Shown here in pieces: positions 1 through 10,399 of a stretch of 64,000 nucleotides of DNA. The translations under genes were made by a program, and so were the position numbers. The notes under the pieces are model-generated. The model was given only the letters and a program-made list of their open reading frames with translations. It searched no databases and had not been told where the DNA came from. Numbering within the stretch: the first letter of the stretch is position 1; every line of letters begins with the position of its first letter. The stretch covers positions 402,781,889 through 402,845,888 of the forward strand of contig NC_081408.1 in assembly GCF_030272615.1 (NCBI RefSeq), given 5' to 3'. The DNA comes from Cryptomeria japonica (Eukaryota; Streptophyta; Pinopsida; Cupressales; Cupressaceae).

Positions 1-168
1 CCTCCATCTTCGTTTGTTCTCCATGAACAGATGCCCCAAGACCCCTAAAGCAGCATTAACCGCCTCCTCTTCCTTAAATCTAAGAAGCCCTTGCATTCTC
101 TCCTTGCTCATCGACCCTTTAAAACCCTTCTGCTGCTTCTTAGTGCTTACTGTGAAATTTGCTTCCAT
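1..168 (-). CDS. Partial hypothetical ORF running off the left edge
   Basis: An uninterrupted 56-codon frame starts at an ATG at 168 on the minus strand and leaves the window at base 1 without a stop. The predicted peptide is basic and helical-looking, rich in K, E and R, with an alternating hydrophobic stretch near residues 39-49. I do not recognise the family. It lies beyond the 3' end of the LINE that begins near 640, so it may be a separate gene, or the start of another transposon ORF. An A/T-rich TATA-like stretch lies near 298-306, upstream on the minus strand. Chance openness over 56 codons cannot be excluded. Confidence 0.3.
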   Translation of the reverse strand, partial: MEANFTVSTKKQQKGFKGSMSKERMQGLLRFKEEEAVNAALGVLGHLFMENKRRWR

Positions 169-639
169 GGCTTCCCTTTCTCTCCAAACTCTACATCCCT
201 TTGCTCAGAAAAGCGAGACAAAAAACTATGTACAATAAAGAGTCACAAAACCCTGCCTTTAAACACTTCTCTAGCTCAAAGCTCGGCGAAGAAATGATAA
301 AATATCTGCATGTCACACATTTAATGTGTGCATTCTTTCACATTGACGTCCTCCCTGGCGAATAAAAATTCTTCCAAATCTATTCGCACACTTGAAACCC
401 AATCCCTTATTGATTAATGCGTAATGTGATCTACATCTTTCCTTCAATCCATCAAATCATCCATCATTAATGAGCCTTTCAACCTACCCCCACCGGCTTT
501 TAAAAGTGCCATCATCTATTTAAAATTTCATTATGAAGTGAAGTTCCATAATTGAAAAAACAGGATCTAACTAGACTTCCCCATCTTAACACCAATTATC
601 CAACTCAGCATCACAACTTTTCAGCCTTAATAAGAAACT
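169..639. other. No gene seen
   Basis: This stretch lies between the 3' end of the LINE and the partial left-edge ORF. No conserved coding signal or paired repeat is visible. The LINE 3' end should fall here or near 640, but I found no clear poly-A tail (poly-T on the plus strand) or target-site duplication. Confidence 0.4.
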
Positions 640-657
640 ACCAAAAAAATCCTAAGA

Positions 658-1264
658 CTAAAGGATCCCGAAATCTGCAAAATCTTCCTCCAATTTAAGA
701 CAGCATTCAAAATCTTCTATCCTCAAATCCCCTTCCTGATCAAAACTGAGAGCCCATTTTGAAAGAATATCAGCCTCCTTATTACCCTCTCTTCTAATGT
801 GGCTCACCTGAAACCGCTCAAATTTTTTTAACTCATCTAAAATCAAAGAAACATAACCCTGCAAGTGCCACACATTTTACCCCATTTTTAATGGCTTGAA
901 TAATGACCAATGAATCCCCTTCTAAATGTATATTTTTAACACCTGCATTTCGTGCTATCCTGATTGCTGTAAGTGCCGCATTAGCTTCAACCTCGTTATT
1001 GGTTCCAGACTTAATTCTCATGGCACCACATTTAACAATCTCACTCTTCTCATTTCTAATGACAAAATCCACTCCAGAGGGTCCGGGGTTAGATTTAGCT
1101 GCCCCATCAAAATTAACCTTGTGCCAATCTACTGCAGGAGGTTTCCAATCTGTATGTAACTGCTCCTGTTTACTGTAAGATTTCACATTCCATGCCCCAT
1201 GTCTTATCTTAATAGATCCAATCCTCGGCTTTGATCTGTAATGTTTCTGTGCCTTGGTAATCAA
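658..1264 (-). pseudogene. LINE terminal RNase H domain
   Basis: The frame at 1264-833 encodes the RNase H fold of a plant LINE ORF2. The first acidic residue sits in VNFDGAAKSNPGPSG, the glutamate in NNEVEANAAL and the second aspartate in LEGDSLVI. The C-terminal part, HIRREGNKEADILSKWAL with the last aspartate, is in another frame (873-658), so a single frameshift lies near 835-873. The catalytic D-E-D-D set is therefore still visible across both pieces. In plant LINEs this domain follows the zinc-finger region and degrades the RNA of the RNA/cDNA hybrid. It is followed by a stop at 658. Confidence 0.85.
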
Positions 1265-1464
1265 AACCCAAAGGTCTATGAGCTAACTTATGCTTGGCTA
1301 GCCAAGCAGATAATTGACCTTGCATTTGATGCCTGGCCACATCTTTTGAATCCTTTCATCCTCCAATGTATATGGTAGAGCTATTGAATGAGGTTGCGAG
1401 GCTGTTGCCCCAACGACTTCCTCAATTGCCAAATTTATTCTATCATTTAGCCTTCTATCCTCCT

Positions 1465-1975
1465 CCCAATTGTCCATAAAAATTTTGCGGTTTCTCTCTT
1501 TCCATATTTCCCATATTAATAATGAAGGACTCGAAATCCACATACTTGAAAGTGAAGATTTCCTTGTAGGAATTGGCCAACTTTCAAACATCCCTTTAAG
1601 AGTATTTTGCATTGGTCCATACCAATTCAATTTTCCTTTCAGATTGGTCCATAAAAATTTTGTGGTTTCTCTCTTTCCATATTTCCCATATTAATAATGA
1701 AGGACTCGAAATCCATATACTTGAAAGTGAAGATTTCCTTGTAGGTATTGGCCAACTTTCAAACATCCCTTTAAGAGTATTTTGCATTGGTCCATACCAA
1801 TTCAATTTTCCTTTCAGATTGGTCCATAAAAATTCTGCGGTTTCTCTCTTTCCATATTTCCCATATTAATAATGAAGGACTCGAAATCCATATACTTGAA
1901 AGTGAAGATTTCTTTGTAGGAATTGGCCAACTTTCAAACATCCCTTTAAGAGTATTTTGCATTGGTCCTTTCAGA
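1465..1975. repeat. 175-bp tandem triplication inside the LINE
   Basis: A unit of about 175 bp occurs three times head to tail. The same string ending in ggtttctctctttccat recurs near 1480, 1655 and 1829. It encodes the linker between the zf-RVT and RNase H domains (peptide WISSPSLLIWEIWKERN in each copy). Because 175 is not a multiple of three, each extra copy shifts the frame. The units are nearly identical, so the expansion is younger than most other damage in this LINE. Confidence 0.9.
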
Positions 1976-2493
1976 TTGGTCCAATGCCTTGAGGCAACTT
2001 CACATTGTAAGAGAAGGTGATCAATAGATTCTTCAACATTCCCACACATCACACACTTGGATGGGCCAGCAAAACCAAGATGTTTCCTCCTTTCCCTAGT
2101 TAGAATTTTTCCTTCAGCAGCTAACCAAGCAAAAACACCCACTTTGGGCAAACAATTCTTATTCCAAAACAGTTCCTTAATCTTCGAGGCCTTCATATCC
2201 CTACCTTCCAAAAACTGAAATCTTAATTTTACAGAATATTTCCCATCTCGCACCCCACACCAAATGACTTTATCCTCATTACTAGTCAAAATTAATTTCC
2301 GCTGATCCAGCACCTCCTTTAATAGATTTTGCTGTTCTTCCGAAAGTCCTGTTGTTGCAAAATCCTTCGAGACCCATTCAACCCCTAGACACCCTTCCTT
2401 GGTCATCACATAATCTCTAACTCTTTCTCCCCATAAGGGCACTAGATGATCTTTGATCCCCTGCAGTCCATCAATCTCTTTCAAAGCTGTCAA
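1771..2493 (-). pseudogene. LINE ORF2 C-terminal zf-RVT region
   Basis: A 240-codon open stretch carries the plant zf-RVT domain: FWNKNCLPKVGVFAWLA followed by a C-x2-C...H...C pattern in CVMCGNVEESIDHLLLQC, then the ISSPSLLIWEIWKERN linker. In plant LINE ORF2 proteins this lies between RT and RNase H and is thought to bind nucleic acid. The stretch ends inside the 175-bp triplication. Upstream, 2494-2810 still holds related sequence with broken frames. Confidence 0.85.
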
Positions 2494-2810
2494 TCCCGAC
2501 CAAGAATCCTCCCAAAATTTAGCTTTTGCTCCATTTCCAATCTGCCAAGAGATATGATCAGTTATAACTTTCTTGCAACTGACTATGAAATTCCATATTG
2601 CTGACCCTTTAGGCGGGTTTCAGATTGTGAAAATTCGATGATGTTCCAAGGAGTCAAGATACTTTGCTCTCATAACTCTAACCCAAAGCTGATTTGGATT
2701 AGAATAGAGATTCCAAACCAAATTGGCTCCAAGGGCCTCATTCATCAAGTGCCAGTCTCTCAAACCAGCCCCACCCTTGTTCCTAGACTTACAAATTTTA
2801 TCCCAAGCTA

Positions 2811-3683
2811 CTAATGGGATTTTGTCCTGCTCATTGGCTCCATTCCAAAAAATTTCCTCATTCTATGGTTAATTATCTTAATGACCTTACTTGGGGTCTT
2901 TAAACACATCATAGAATAAATCGGGATGGCATCAATAACAGACCTTAACATTAGAATTCTTCTAGGTGAAGAGAGCCACCTACTTTTCCAGCCATCCATT
3001 TTATTTAAGTAGCTATATATAAGACCCTTCCATAAGTCTGATTTGTTGGCACCACCAAAAAAAGGAATGCCAAGATATTTACCCAACATATTACCAATTT
3101 TCATGCCAAGAATCCTACAAAATCTCCCTCTGTTTTGCTGGATTAGTATTGAAAAAGAATATTTCTGATTTTTGCCAATTGACTTTCTGCCCCGAGGCTT
3201 GTTCATAATCATCTAGGGTCTGCTTGATCACTCTGGCTTCCCGACCAGAAGCTTCTCCAACAAGGAATGTGTCATTTGCAAATTGTAAATGGGTAAGGGG
3301 CTAAACATTATCAGTGATTTTTATACCCTTCTACACACCTTCTTCACCTTTCTTTGTGATCAAACTTCCAAGCACTTCTACCAATATGATGAACAAGAAA
3401 GGGGATAATGGATCCCCTTGTCGAATCCCCTTTTTGGACTCAAAAAAACCCTGCGGACTGCCATTAACAAGAACCATAAAGTGTGGGGAACTAATGCAAC
3501 TTTTCACCCAAGATATCCAGTCATTAGAGAAACCAAATCTAGACAGCACCTGTAAAGAAAGCCTCTGTTAACCTCATCATATGCTTTCTTAATATCAACT
3601 TTAACCATCATTTTCTCTGTTTTTACCAGTCTAATAGAGTGGACGGCATCGTGTGTGAGAATTATGCCTTCATAAATTGATCT
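2811..3683 (-). pseudogene. LINE reverse transcriptase, C-terminal part
   Basis: Continues the RT after the solo LTR. RSIYEGIILTHDAVHS is followed by KVDIKKAYDEVNRG (first catalytic aspartate present), then SPHFMVLVNGSPQGFF and GIRQGDPLSPFLFIIL. The catalytic FADD box near 3265-3245 reads FANDT, so one of the two adjacent aspartates is replaced by asparagine. The 3212-2811 frame carries the thumb region (LGKYLGIPFFGG, then GWKSRWLSSPRRILMLRSVI). At least two frameshifts and one in-frame stop separate these pieces. The enzyme would be inactive. Confidence 0.85.
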
Positions 3684-3688
3684 CCCTG

Positions 3689-4509
3689 TGTAATGCCTTT
3701 TGATAGGTAGCGTCTTGATTAATGAAGGTTGTGAATATATTAAGACAAAAAAGAGCAACCTTAATTGGAAGTATCGATTGAGTTTGAGAGAGATGGACAC
3801 TTATGCGGATGACAGGGATTACTCTACAGTCATTAACCTAATATAAGATACGGTTATGATTATATTTAAGTGGACACATAACAAATTTGTTAATATGTGA
3901 AAGTTTGCGATTAAAGATAAATTAAGGGAAACAATTTCAAAGAGGCAAGAGTCGTGTCTCTTTAGACACCCTTCCTGATCATATAATAAGACAACCCAAC
4001 TCATTTCAATAGGGCATGGATCAAGTATATATATCTTTCCATATCCAGTTCAGATTTGCCCTTGAAGGAGCGGTCGTTCATCATCGGGTCTTCAAGAAGT
4101 TTTCTGATTAATACATATCAAGGAGTCATTCATTAGTAGATCCAAGAATTCACTGCTTAAAGCCTGATTGCAGAACCAAGGAAATAATACTGTCAACTGT
4201 TTGGGTCAGACTGGATCAAACTTCAGGGGATGATTACGATAGATTATACATATATCTGATTACTAAGGCAGCCTAGTACAGGTCAAGATTCCCTCACATA
4301 CATTTAAGTGTTGGATCAGGGACGTCAATGATATTAATACATATATTATAACACCAACATCATATCAAATCTGTCACTCTCACATTGATTAGCATTATTT
4401 ATGGTTATTTTATGTATTACTAGAGAATTTGTGGGAAGAAGTCCATTGCAATTGACCTCTATAAGTTATTGTCCGTATTTTCTAAGTTGTAACATAAGGG
4501 GACATTACA
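3689..4509. mobile_element. Solo LTR (821 bp) in the LINE RT, TSD ccctg
   Basis: The RT reading frame stops at PG and resumes at RSIYEG across this insert. The 5 bases ccctg occur at 3684-3688 and again at 4510-4514. The insert begins TGTAATGCC and ends GGACATTACA, giving the TG...CA ends expected of an LTR. No internal coding domain, primer-binding site or second LTR copy is present. This is the product of LTR-LTR recombination of an LTR retrotransposon. Its ends resemble those of the solo LTR at 17689-19401. Confidence 0.88.
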
Positions 4510-4514
4510 CCCTG

Positions 4515-4950
4515 GGGCAAAGCCGCTCTGTTCATTAGAAATCATTGCATCTAAAACCACTTTAAGCCTGTTAGAAATGACCTTCGAAATTATCTTATAA
4601 ATAGTGTTACATAAGGATATAGGTTTGAAATCATCAAAAGAATTGATTGTTGTCTTCTTAGGGATCAAGGCAATGAAAGTATTGTTGAAATCCTTTAAAA
4701 TGAATCACCCTCTACTTGATTCCTCCACCACTTCCACAATATCCACAGCCAAGAGGTTCCAAAACTTTTGAAAGAAGAGAGCTGAAAAGCCATCTGGTCT
4801 TGGAGATTTATCCGCCCCTAGGCTGAAAACCGCACGTCTCACTTCTTCCTGTGAAATAGGCTCCATTAGCATTTTATTGTGCTCTTCTTTAACACGAGGG
4901 GATGACATCCAGAATAGGGTGTGGGTCATCAATATGCCCCTCCCCACCAT
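4515..4950 (-). pseudogene. LINE reverse transcriptase, N-terminal part
   Basis: The 4950-4705 frame has LMEPISQEEVRRAVFSLGAD followed by KSPRPDGFSALFFQKFW, the plant LINE RT entry motif (usually KSPGPDGF). The 4668-4459 frame has PKKTTINSFDDFKPISLCN and YKIISKVISNRLK, ending in EQSGFAPG where the solo LTR interrupts it. A frameshift separates the two frames near 4690, and another joins the first to the upstream endonuclease near 4902. Confidence 0.85.
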
Positions 4951-6165
4951 TATATATATTTGAAAAGAACCTCACAGCCTCCGAGTTAATTTGATCAGCC
5001 TCTAAGAGTAAGACTCCATTTTCATTCTTAATAGAAAAAATCTTATTGTGCGTCCTTCTAACTTTGACTGAAGTGTGAAAAAATTTCATATTTCTATCAC
5101 CCTCTTTGAGCCAAGTCTCCCTTGATTTCTGATGCCAATATAATTCCTCCTTGGCTATTGTTTCAGAATATTGCTTATTTAAACCCTTCTCTTTTTCAAA
5201 GGCTTCTTCGTCCATTCCTTGAGAAATGATCTGCTCGTGCAACACATTTAGCTCACCTTCTAATCTTAGCTTCTCACTAAAAATATTTCTAAAGGACTCT
5301 CTATTCCATCTTTTGATCTGTTCTTTCACAAATTGAAGCTTTTTGAAAAAATTGAATGCTTTATTACCCGTTACCTCAAGAGCTTGATGCCACCAAGAAT
5401 CCACACAGTCTCTGAAGTTGTTGTCTCTAAACCACATTGCCTCAAACTTGAAAGTGCATTTGTCCGGAGCTGAATCATCTTGTATTCTGAGACAGATCAG
5501 GTAATGATTTGAGCCTGTAATAGGAAGAATCTCAGCAATACAAGTCCAATGTGTATCAGACCAATCACCCGCAATGAAAAAACGGTCAAGCCGCTCAGCC
5601 ATGTTTAAAAAACCACTCCTATTGGTGCAGGTGAAGTCACTAGATCTAAAAGGGATCTCAATCAGACCATTGTCCAGCACAAAGGCATTGAAATCCTTGT
5701 GGCTTTGTCCATTCCAACCCGTCCCCCCCATTTTATCTGACATGAGAAGAAGAGCATTAAAATCTCCACCAAAGATAAACAAATTGTCCTCATTCTGTTT
5801 CAACAAGATCGAAAGGTCGCTCCATAACTGTTTCTTTTGCTCAAAATTATTAGGGCCATAAATATTTAAGACATAGAAACTAGTGTGAATCGGTTTTGAA
5901 TTTTTTTTAACCAGCTGCCACCATCTATCATGACTAACCACTTCAACCTCTATAACCGAGGCTCTCCATAACACAGCCAGTCCCCCCGAAGCTCCCTGAG
6001 CCTCAACTAAATGACAGTTCCAACTCGGGAATCTTCTAGCAAAGGAGTCAATGTCTTCCACTTTGATTTTGGTTTCTTGAAACAAAACTAAATCCGGCCT
6101 CACTTGATCAAGCGAATCTTGTCAGGGGCATTGCAGCCCTTGGCATTCCACTATATGGCTCTCAT
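4889..6165 (-). pseudogene. LINE ORF2 endonuclease domain
   Basis: A 404-codon open frame (6103-4889) encodes an exonuclease-endonuclease-phosphatase fold: LVLFQETK with the catalytic glutamate, SGGLAVLWR, FIFGGDFNALL and GSNHYLICL. It continues into the connector before RT, including KSRETWLKEGDRNMKFFHTS. The likely ORF2 start is the ATG at 6165. It is followed after three codons by a TAG, and a frameshift lies at about 6104, just before the long open frame, so the N-terminus is broken. This endonuclease nicks target DNA to prime reverse transcription. Confidence 0.88.
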
Positions 6166-6336
6166 TGCTTCCGAGAAGAGGCATAACCTCTTCCCGATCT
6201 CAATTTGCTTTGATTGGCAGCATTGCCCGCCATTTGTTTTTAGTGGATTTAGCTCCTCTCTTCCCCTTCTCTCCAACTTTGACTTTGGCCTGGATGGAGG
6301 GGGTTTGTTCTAAAGTTCTCTTCTCCGATTCCCCTG

Positions 6337-7205
6337 TGATATTTTTAGTACTTTCAGATTGAATAAAACTCAGAAATTTAGAATTAGGTTAATTAATTTA
6401 TTGTTTTCTATACTTTTAAGCATAATAAGGGAAATGAAATGCTAAAGACAATGCACAATTACCCTGGGAAAACCTCCTAGGAGGAAAAACCCAGCCAAAG
6501 GATCCTTAGATCTGATTTATGATTTAGAATTCAACTGAACATTACACACTTATCTGGAGTTGCAGTCACTATGTGAAGGAGATGAAATACTCTTCAATCA
6601 GTTTGCAGTCCTCCTCATCTAATCACAGTTCATTAAAGAAGTCTTCTATGTTTTGGAGATGGTCTGCTGCCTCTTGTGGAGTTCGCTGTCTATTGTTTGG
6701 GATCTGCTACTGTTTGGTTTAGTTCGCTCTCCAATTTGGATCTTCTCCCTCTCGGTCTGCTGCCTCTTGTGGAGTTCGCTGTCTACTGTTTGGGATCTGC
6801 TACTGTTTGGTTTAGTTCGCTCTTCAATTTGGATCTTCTGCAACTTAATGAAGTTCGCTGTAGAGGAGTTTGCTATTCCAAATGCCTTTGTATCAATTCA
6901 CTCTTCACAGAATATAATTTCATCAGCTTAAAAACTTGGTTATAATAATGAGAAGTATGCGCTGCATTTATAGGAGACATATAGCTTCTCAAACATGTCG
7001 GCCTCCTTTACCATTAAACAATTAATTATTAATTTCCTTTTAATTGATGGAGCCGACCCTATCAAGGAGGTGTGTGAGTTGAGTGAAGCGTGGAAGTCTC
7101 TTTAGGTGAGGGCCAAGAGGTATTGGGCTTGGCCCTATAAAGGGGGGGCGGATTCCAATGTTGCCCAAGGCAATTGGAATCCGCCAACCCTAATTACAAA
7201 CAACA
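6337..7205. mobile_element. Solo LTR (869 bp) in LINE ORF1, TSD ccctg
   Basis: The insert starts TGATATTTTTAG and ends ACAAACAACA, flanked by ccctg at 6332-6336 and 7206-7210. Excising it restores continuous ORF1 reading frame, which supports the boundaries. It contains a motif shared with the copia LTRs in this window (accctgggaaaacctcc followed by aaaaacccagc), so it probably derives from a related Ty1/copia family. Confidence 0.85.
6661..6846. repeat. 93-bp tandem duplication within the solo LTR
   Basis: Two adjacent copies of a 93-bp unit begin with ggtctgctgcctcttgtgg at 6661 and 6754 and differ at only a few positions. They contain no gene; open frames across them simply repeat. Confidence 0.9.
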
Positions 7206-8360
7206 CCCTGCACATGCTAGCAAACCTAGATCATCTACCTCATCTCGATCAAACATAGAAACATCCTCCATATTTGAATTTGAAGAATTTCCTACACTAT
7301 CCTGCAATCCCTCAAAAGAACTATCCAGATTTCTAATTGGGGATATCTGTATATCCTTGAAAATCGGATCTTCCTCTGCCATATCAAAAGCACCTAATTG
7401 TGGATTCTGGACTGTATCTTTAAAAATCTGATCCTCTAAACGATTTTGGGTCATATTAATTGAAACCATCCTTAAAGCAGAAACCTGGATTGCTTCGACT
7501 ACATGTCTTTTAAAAGACTCCTTGGTTTCCGTTTCTGATTCCTTCTGCTCTGACTCCTCTTTGGTCATTATAGAAGTTTCAATCTCTTCTACAGTGATCT
7601 CGTTATCCACAAGCTCTCTCACCTCATTTCTACCATCTCACATGATTTCTGAATCAGAAATTTTCTCCCATCCTTGAGAGTGTGTCTCATATTTTGAGAA
7701 TATCTTATCCATAGTTTTGTGAATGTCTTCCTCAGGTTTTGAGCTTGAAGAGAAAGTATTACATTCAAAGATTTCGTCTATGACACTCTTTTGGACACCG
7801 TCCCCCAAACTAAATAAGTCAAAATTGTCACTATCCGCCTTCCTTTTAAAAGAATGAAGCATTTCCCAATCCATCTCGTTCCATTGCTTTTCCCATTGAA
7901 GCCCTTATGACAATGTTATAATCTTTTCTACTAAGTGATTTTGAACAGTTTGCTTCCCTTTATCCCCTTCTCTACACATCCCACTAGGGTGAGCTAAAGC
8001 CTTACATTTCGAACAAGATTCCATTTCCTCTTCAATCATAATCTTTTGTTTCCAAACTCCCGATCCTGATTTGATCTCTATTACATTAGGGAGAATATGA
8101 ATCGTTTGCCAATTAATACATATTCTTGTAAACCATAGATCACCCATTGTTTGTTTTGTGCCCTATACTTCTGACCCATTTATGTTGGAAACCATTGCAG
8201 ACACTCTCTGATCATTGTTCTACGCTAGCACAAGAAAAACACACCACTCTAGATGGATGGCTCTTGCCTTGGATGAAGGCCACTAGACTATTGAATACGG
8301 GCAGTCCTTGGGTTTGGTTGTTGTAACCTTGTTTTCTTCTATTGACTTTGTCCTTGTAAT

Positions 8361-8630
8361 TGAAAAATAAATTGAATGAATGATTCAATAATCGGATAAT
8401 CTATTCAACAATATACAAGCTTATATAAAGAGATTACAAGGACGACGTTCTAAATTAAGAACAAGTCGTTTAAAGTGAACTACTAAAAGCTAAACGCTAA
8501 ATAAAGCTTAAAAGCTAATTAACTAAAAAGAAAAAGCTAAAAGCTTAAAAGTTAATTAACTAAAAAGCTAAATGACCATTAAACAAGGAACTAAATATAG
8601 GTGACTAAAATATAATTAAATATTCTAATA
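8361..8630 (-). repeat. 3' LTR of the 2.0-kb non-autonomous element
   Basis: 270-bp direct repeat of 10120-10399. The difference in length comes mainly from one extra short aagcttaaaagctaattaac-type module in the right copy. Confidence 0.9.
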
Positions 8631-10119
8631 CCCTCCCTTAATGGTCATTCTATCTACTAACTACCCTACAGAAGACACTGTAGGTCTTTTGATCACAAAT
8701 GAAAATAACACTGCTGCGGTGGAGACCCTCCCTGGATTTGAAAAGCGTAAATGACCAAGAATACCAGAATCCATCCAACCTGACGTTGGGTAACCAAACT
8801 GAAACCTGAAACCATGATTTTGAGGAAAAATCGGCAAACCCTCCAAAACTGAAGATACAAATCGTCATTTTTGTGGAAAAAAAAATGGTAAAAACATTTC
8901 AAACGATTTTTGTGGAAAAAATCGAACAAAACCCAGAAACTTCGCATGGCAAGACCCAAAACACCACGTGGTAAAACATCATACATCATGCAGGAAAACA
9001 CGAGACAACATCACGTGGTAAAATACCAGACATCACGTGGTAAAACAACACTCCCTGATTTTTGAGGAAAAATCAAGAAAAACCTTCCCATGATTTTTTA
9101 TGGCGAAAAATCAGAAAACCCACAGACAATTTTTCAGGAAAAAATCATGAAAACCCCGGGACCTGTAAGACGAGGTCTAGCCTAAATCAATCTGATAAAG
9201 GTAATGATATTCAAATATTGTGAACATGCACTGTTTCCAGGTGTTGTGGCAGCTTTTGAACTTTTGACTGTGTTCCAACATTATGTTGGTCAAAGATGCC
9301 ATCACGAAAATGGAGGTTGGACGAGGTCAATTTAGTGAAAGCATGAGACAAAAGAATCTGATTCAAAAATCAAAATAGAAGCAGCTGCACAAAAAATTTG
9401 AAACCTTGGAGGAGAATTTTGACACGAATTCTGAGGCACGAATTTCAAGGTTTGGAAGAAATCCAGAAATTAAAATTTTCCGCAAACTTAAAACAGCATA
9501 AATGGTGCCCAAAAGACAACAAAATTCCCCACCTCCATAGAATTAGCAGAAATCGTTGACTGTTTTTAAATTCCAAGGCAAATTCATTGGCACAAAATTT
9601 GAGGCACGGAAAACGAGGCACCCCCAAAAATTTGAGACCAACCCAAAAAAGCTCTCGAAAAACCCACCAAGAATCTGAAATCAAAATGCAGATCCGATGG
9701 CTCAAAAATCGAGGCACAGAAAACAATGCACTGAGAAAAATCTGGGTACGACCTAGTTGAGGTCTCAAAAAACCCACCAAGAATTTGCAACCAGAATTTT
9801 TTTTTGACTTGAACTGAAAGGTCAAAACCCTAGTCGAAAATTGCAGAAACCCTAGGAAAATTTTCAATCTGCAAAAAACAACCTCTAGGTTGCAGGCCCG
9901 AAAATCTCTAGAACCCAAAAAAAAAAATGAATCACTGCCTAGCACAAAGAAGGTTCGCCCACGAACTCGAAACCCTTGAAAAGCCTTAAAAAAAGCAAAA
10001 TCGTTTTTTTATAAAAAAACAATAAAAAAATCTGGAAAATATTCCAGAAAGAAGCTCATGAATTTTTATTAAAAAAATCGCCAAACTTTAAAGAATCCCA
10101 TCAACCCGCTTTGATACCA

Positions 10120-10399
10120 TGAAAAATAAATTGAATGAATGATTCAATAATCGGATAATCTCTTCAACAATATTCAAGCGTATATAAAGAGATTACAAGG
10201 ACAACGTTTTAAATTAAGAACAAGTCGTTTAAAGTGAACTACTAAAAAGCTACACACTAAATAAAGCTTAAAAGCTAATTAACTAAAAAGAAAAAGCTAA
10301 TGCTAAATAAAGCTTAAAAGCTAATTAACTAAAAAGCTAAATGACCATTAAACAAGGAACTAAATATAGGTGACTAAAATATAATTAAATATTCTAATA
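10120..10399 (-). repeat. 5' LTR of the 2.0-kb non-autonomous element
   Basis: 280-bp direct repeat of 8361-8630, directly followed on the minus strand by the primer-binding site at 10119-10108. Confidence 0.9.

Larger units (their letters stand above)
640..8353 (-). mobile_element. Degenerate L1-type LINE with nested insertions
   Basis: The minus strand carries, in order, the ORF1 C-terminal half with a zinc knuckle, an apurinic-type endonuclease, a reverse transcriptase, a zf-RVT domain and a terminal RNase H. This is the standard domain order of plant L1-type non-LTR retrotransposons. Frames are broken by at least five shifts or stops and by two solo LTRs (3689-4509 and 6337-7205). Reading ORF1 upstream, the LINE continues on the far side of a hAT insertion, at about 17176-17480. 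The element is old and cannot move by itself. Confidence 0.9.
6200..8353 (-). pseudogene. LINE ORF1, C-terminal half with zinc knuckle (split)
   Basis: The 8147-7905 frame contains GDLWFTRICINWQTIHILPN, SGVWKQKIMIE and the zinc-knuckle-like CSKCKALAHPSGMC, the usual end of the DUF4283-type domain of plant LINE ORF1 proteins. Two further frames (7874-7638 and 7622-7194) encode an acidic Ser/Glu-rich tail. Removing the solo LTR at 6337-7205 joins LLACAG in frame to ESEKRTLEQTPS, and the tail ends at a TGA at 6202-6200, 35 bp before the ORF2 start. ORF1 proteins bind the LINE RNA. The frame is broken by stops between its pieces. Confidence 0.75.
8361..10399 (-). mobile_element. Non-autonomous LTR retrotransposon (2039 bp), TSD gtaat
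   Basis: Two LTRs of 270 and 280 bp (8361-8630 and 10120-10399) share TGAAAAATAAATTG...ATTCTAATA ends and are nearly identical. The TSD gtaat is at 8356-8360 and 10400-10404. Read on the minus strand, a primer-binding site TGGTATCAAAGC (10119-10108, like the initiator-Met tRNA site) abuts the right LTR. A purine tract AAGGGAGGG (8639-8631) abuts the left LTR. The 1.5-kb interior has no gag or pol. The largest frame (9945-9445 minus) resembles no retroelement protein. It would have to be mobilised by an autonomous partner. Confidence 0.92.

Noticed and set aside
9445-9945. 166-aa ORF inside the 2.0-kb LTR element
   Set aside because: Composition-driven (Phe/Ser/Leu-rich) over a degenerate repeat. 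No gag-like motif.
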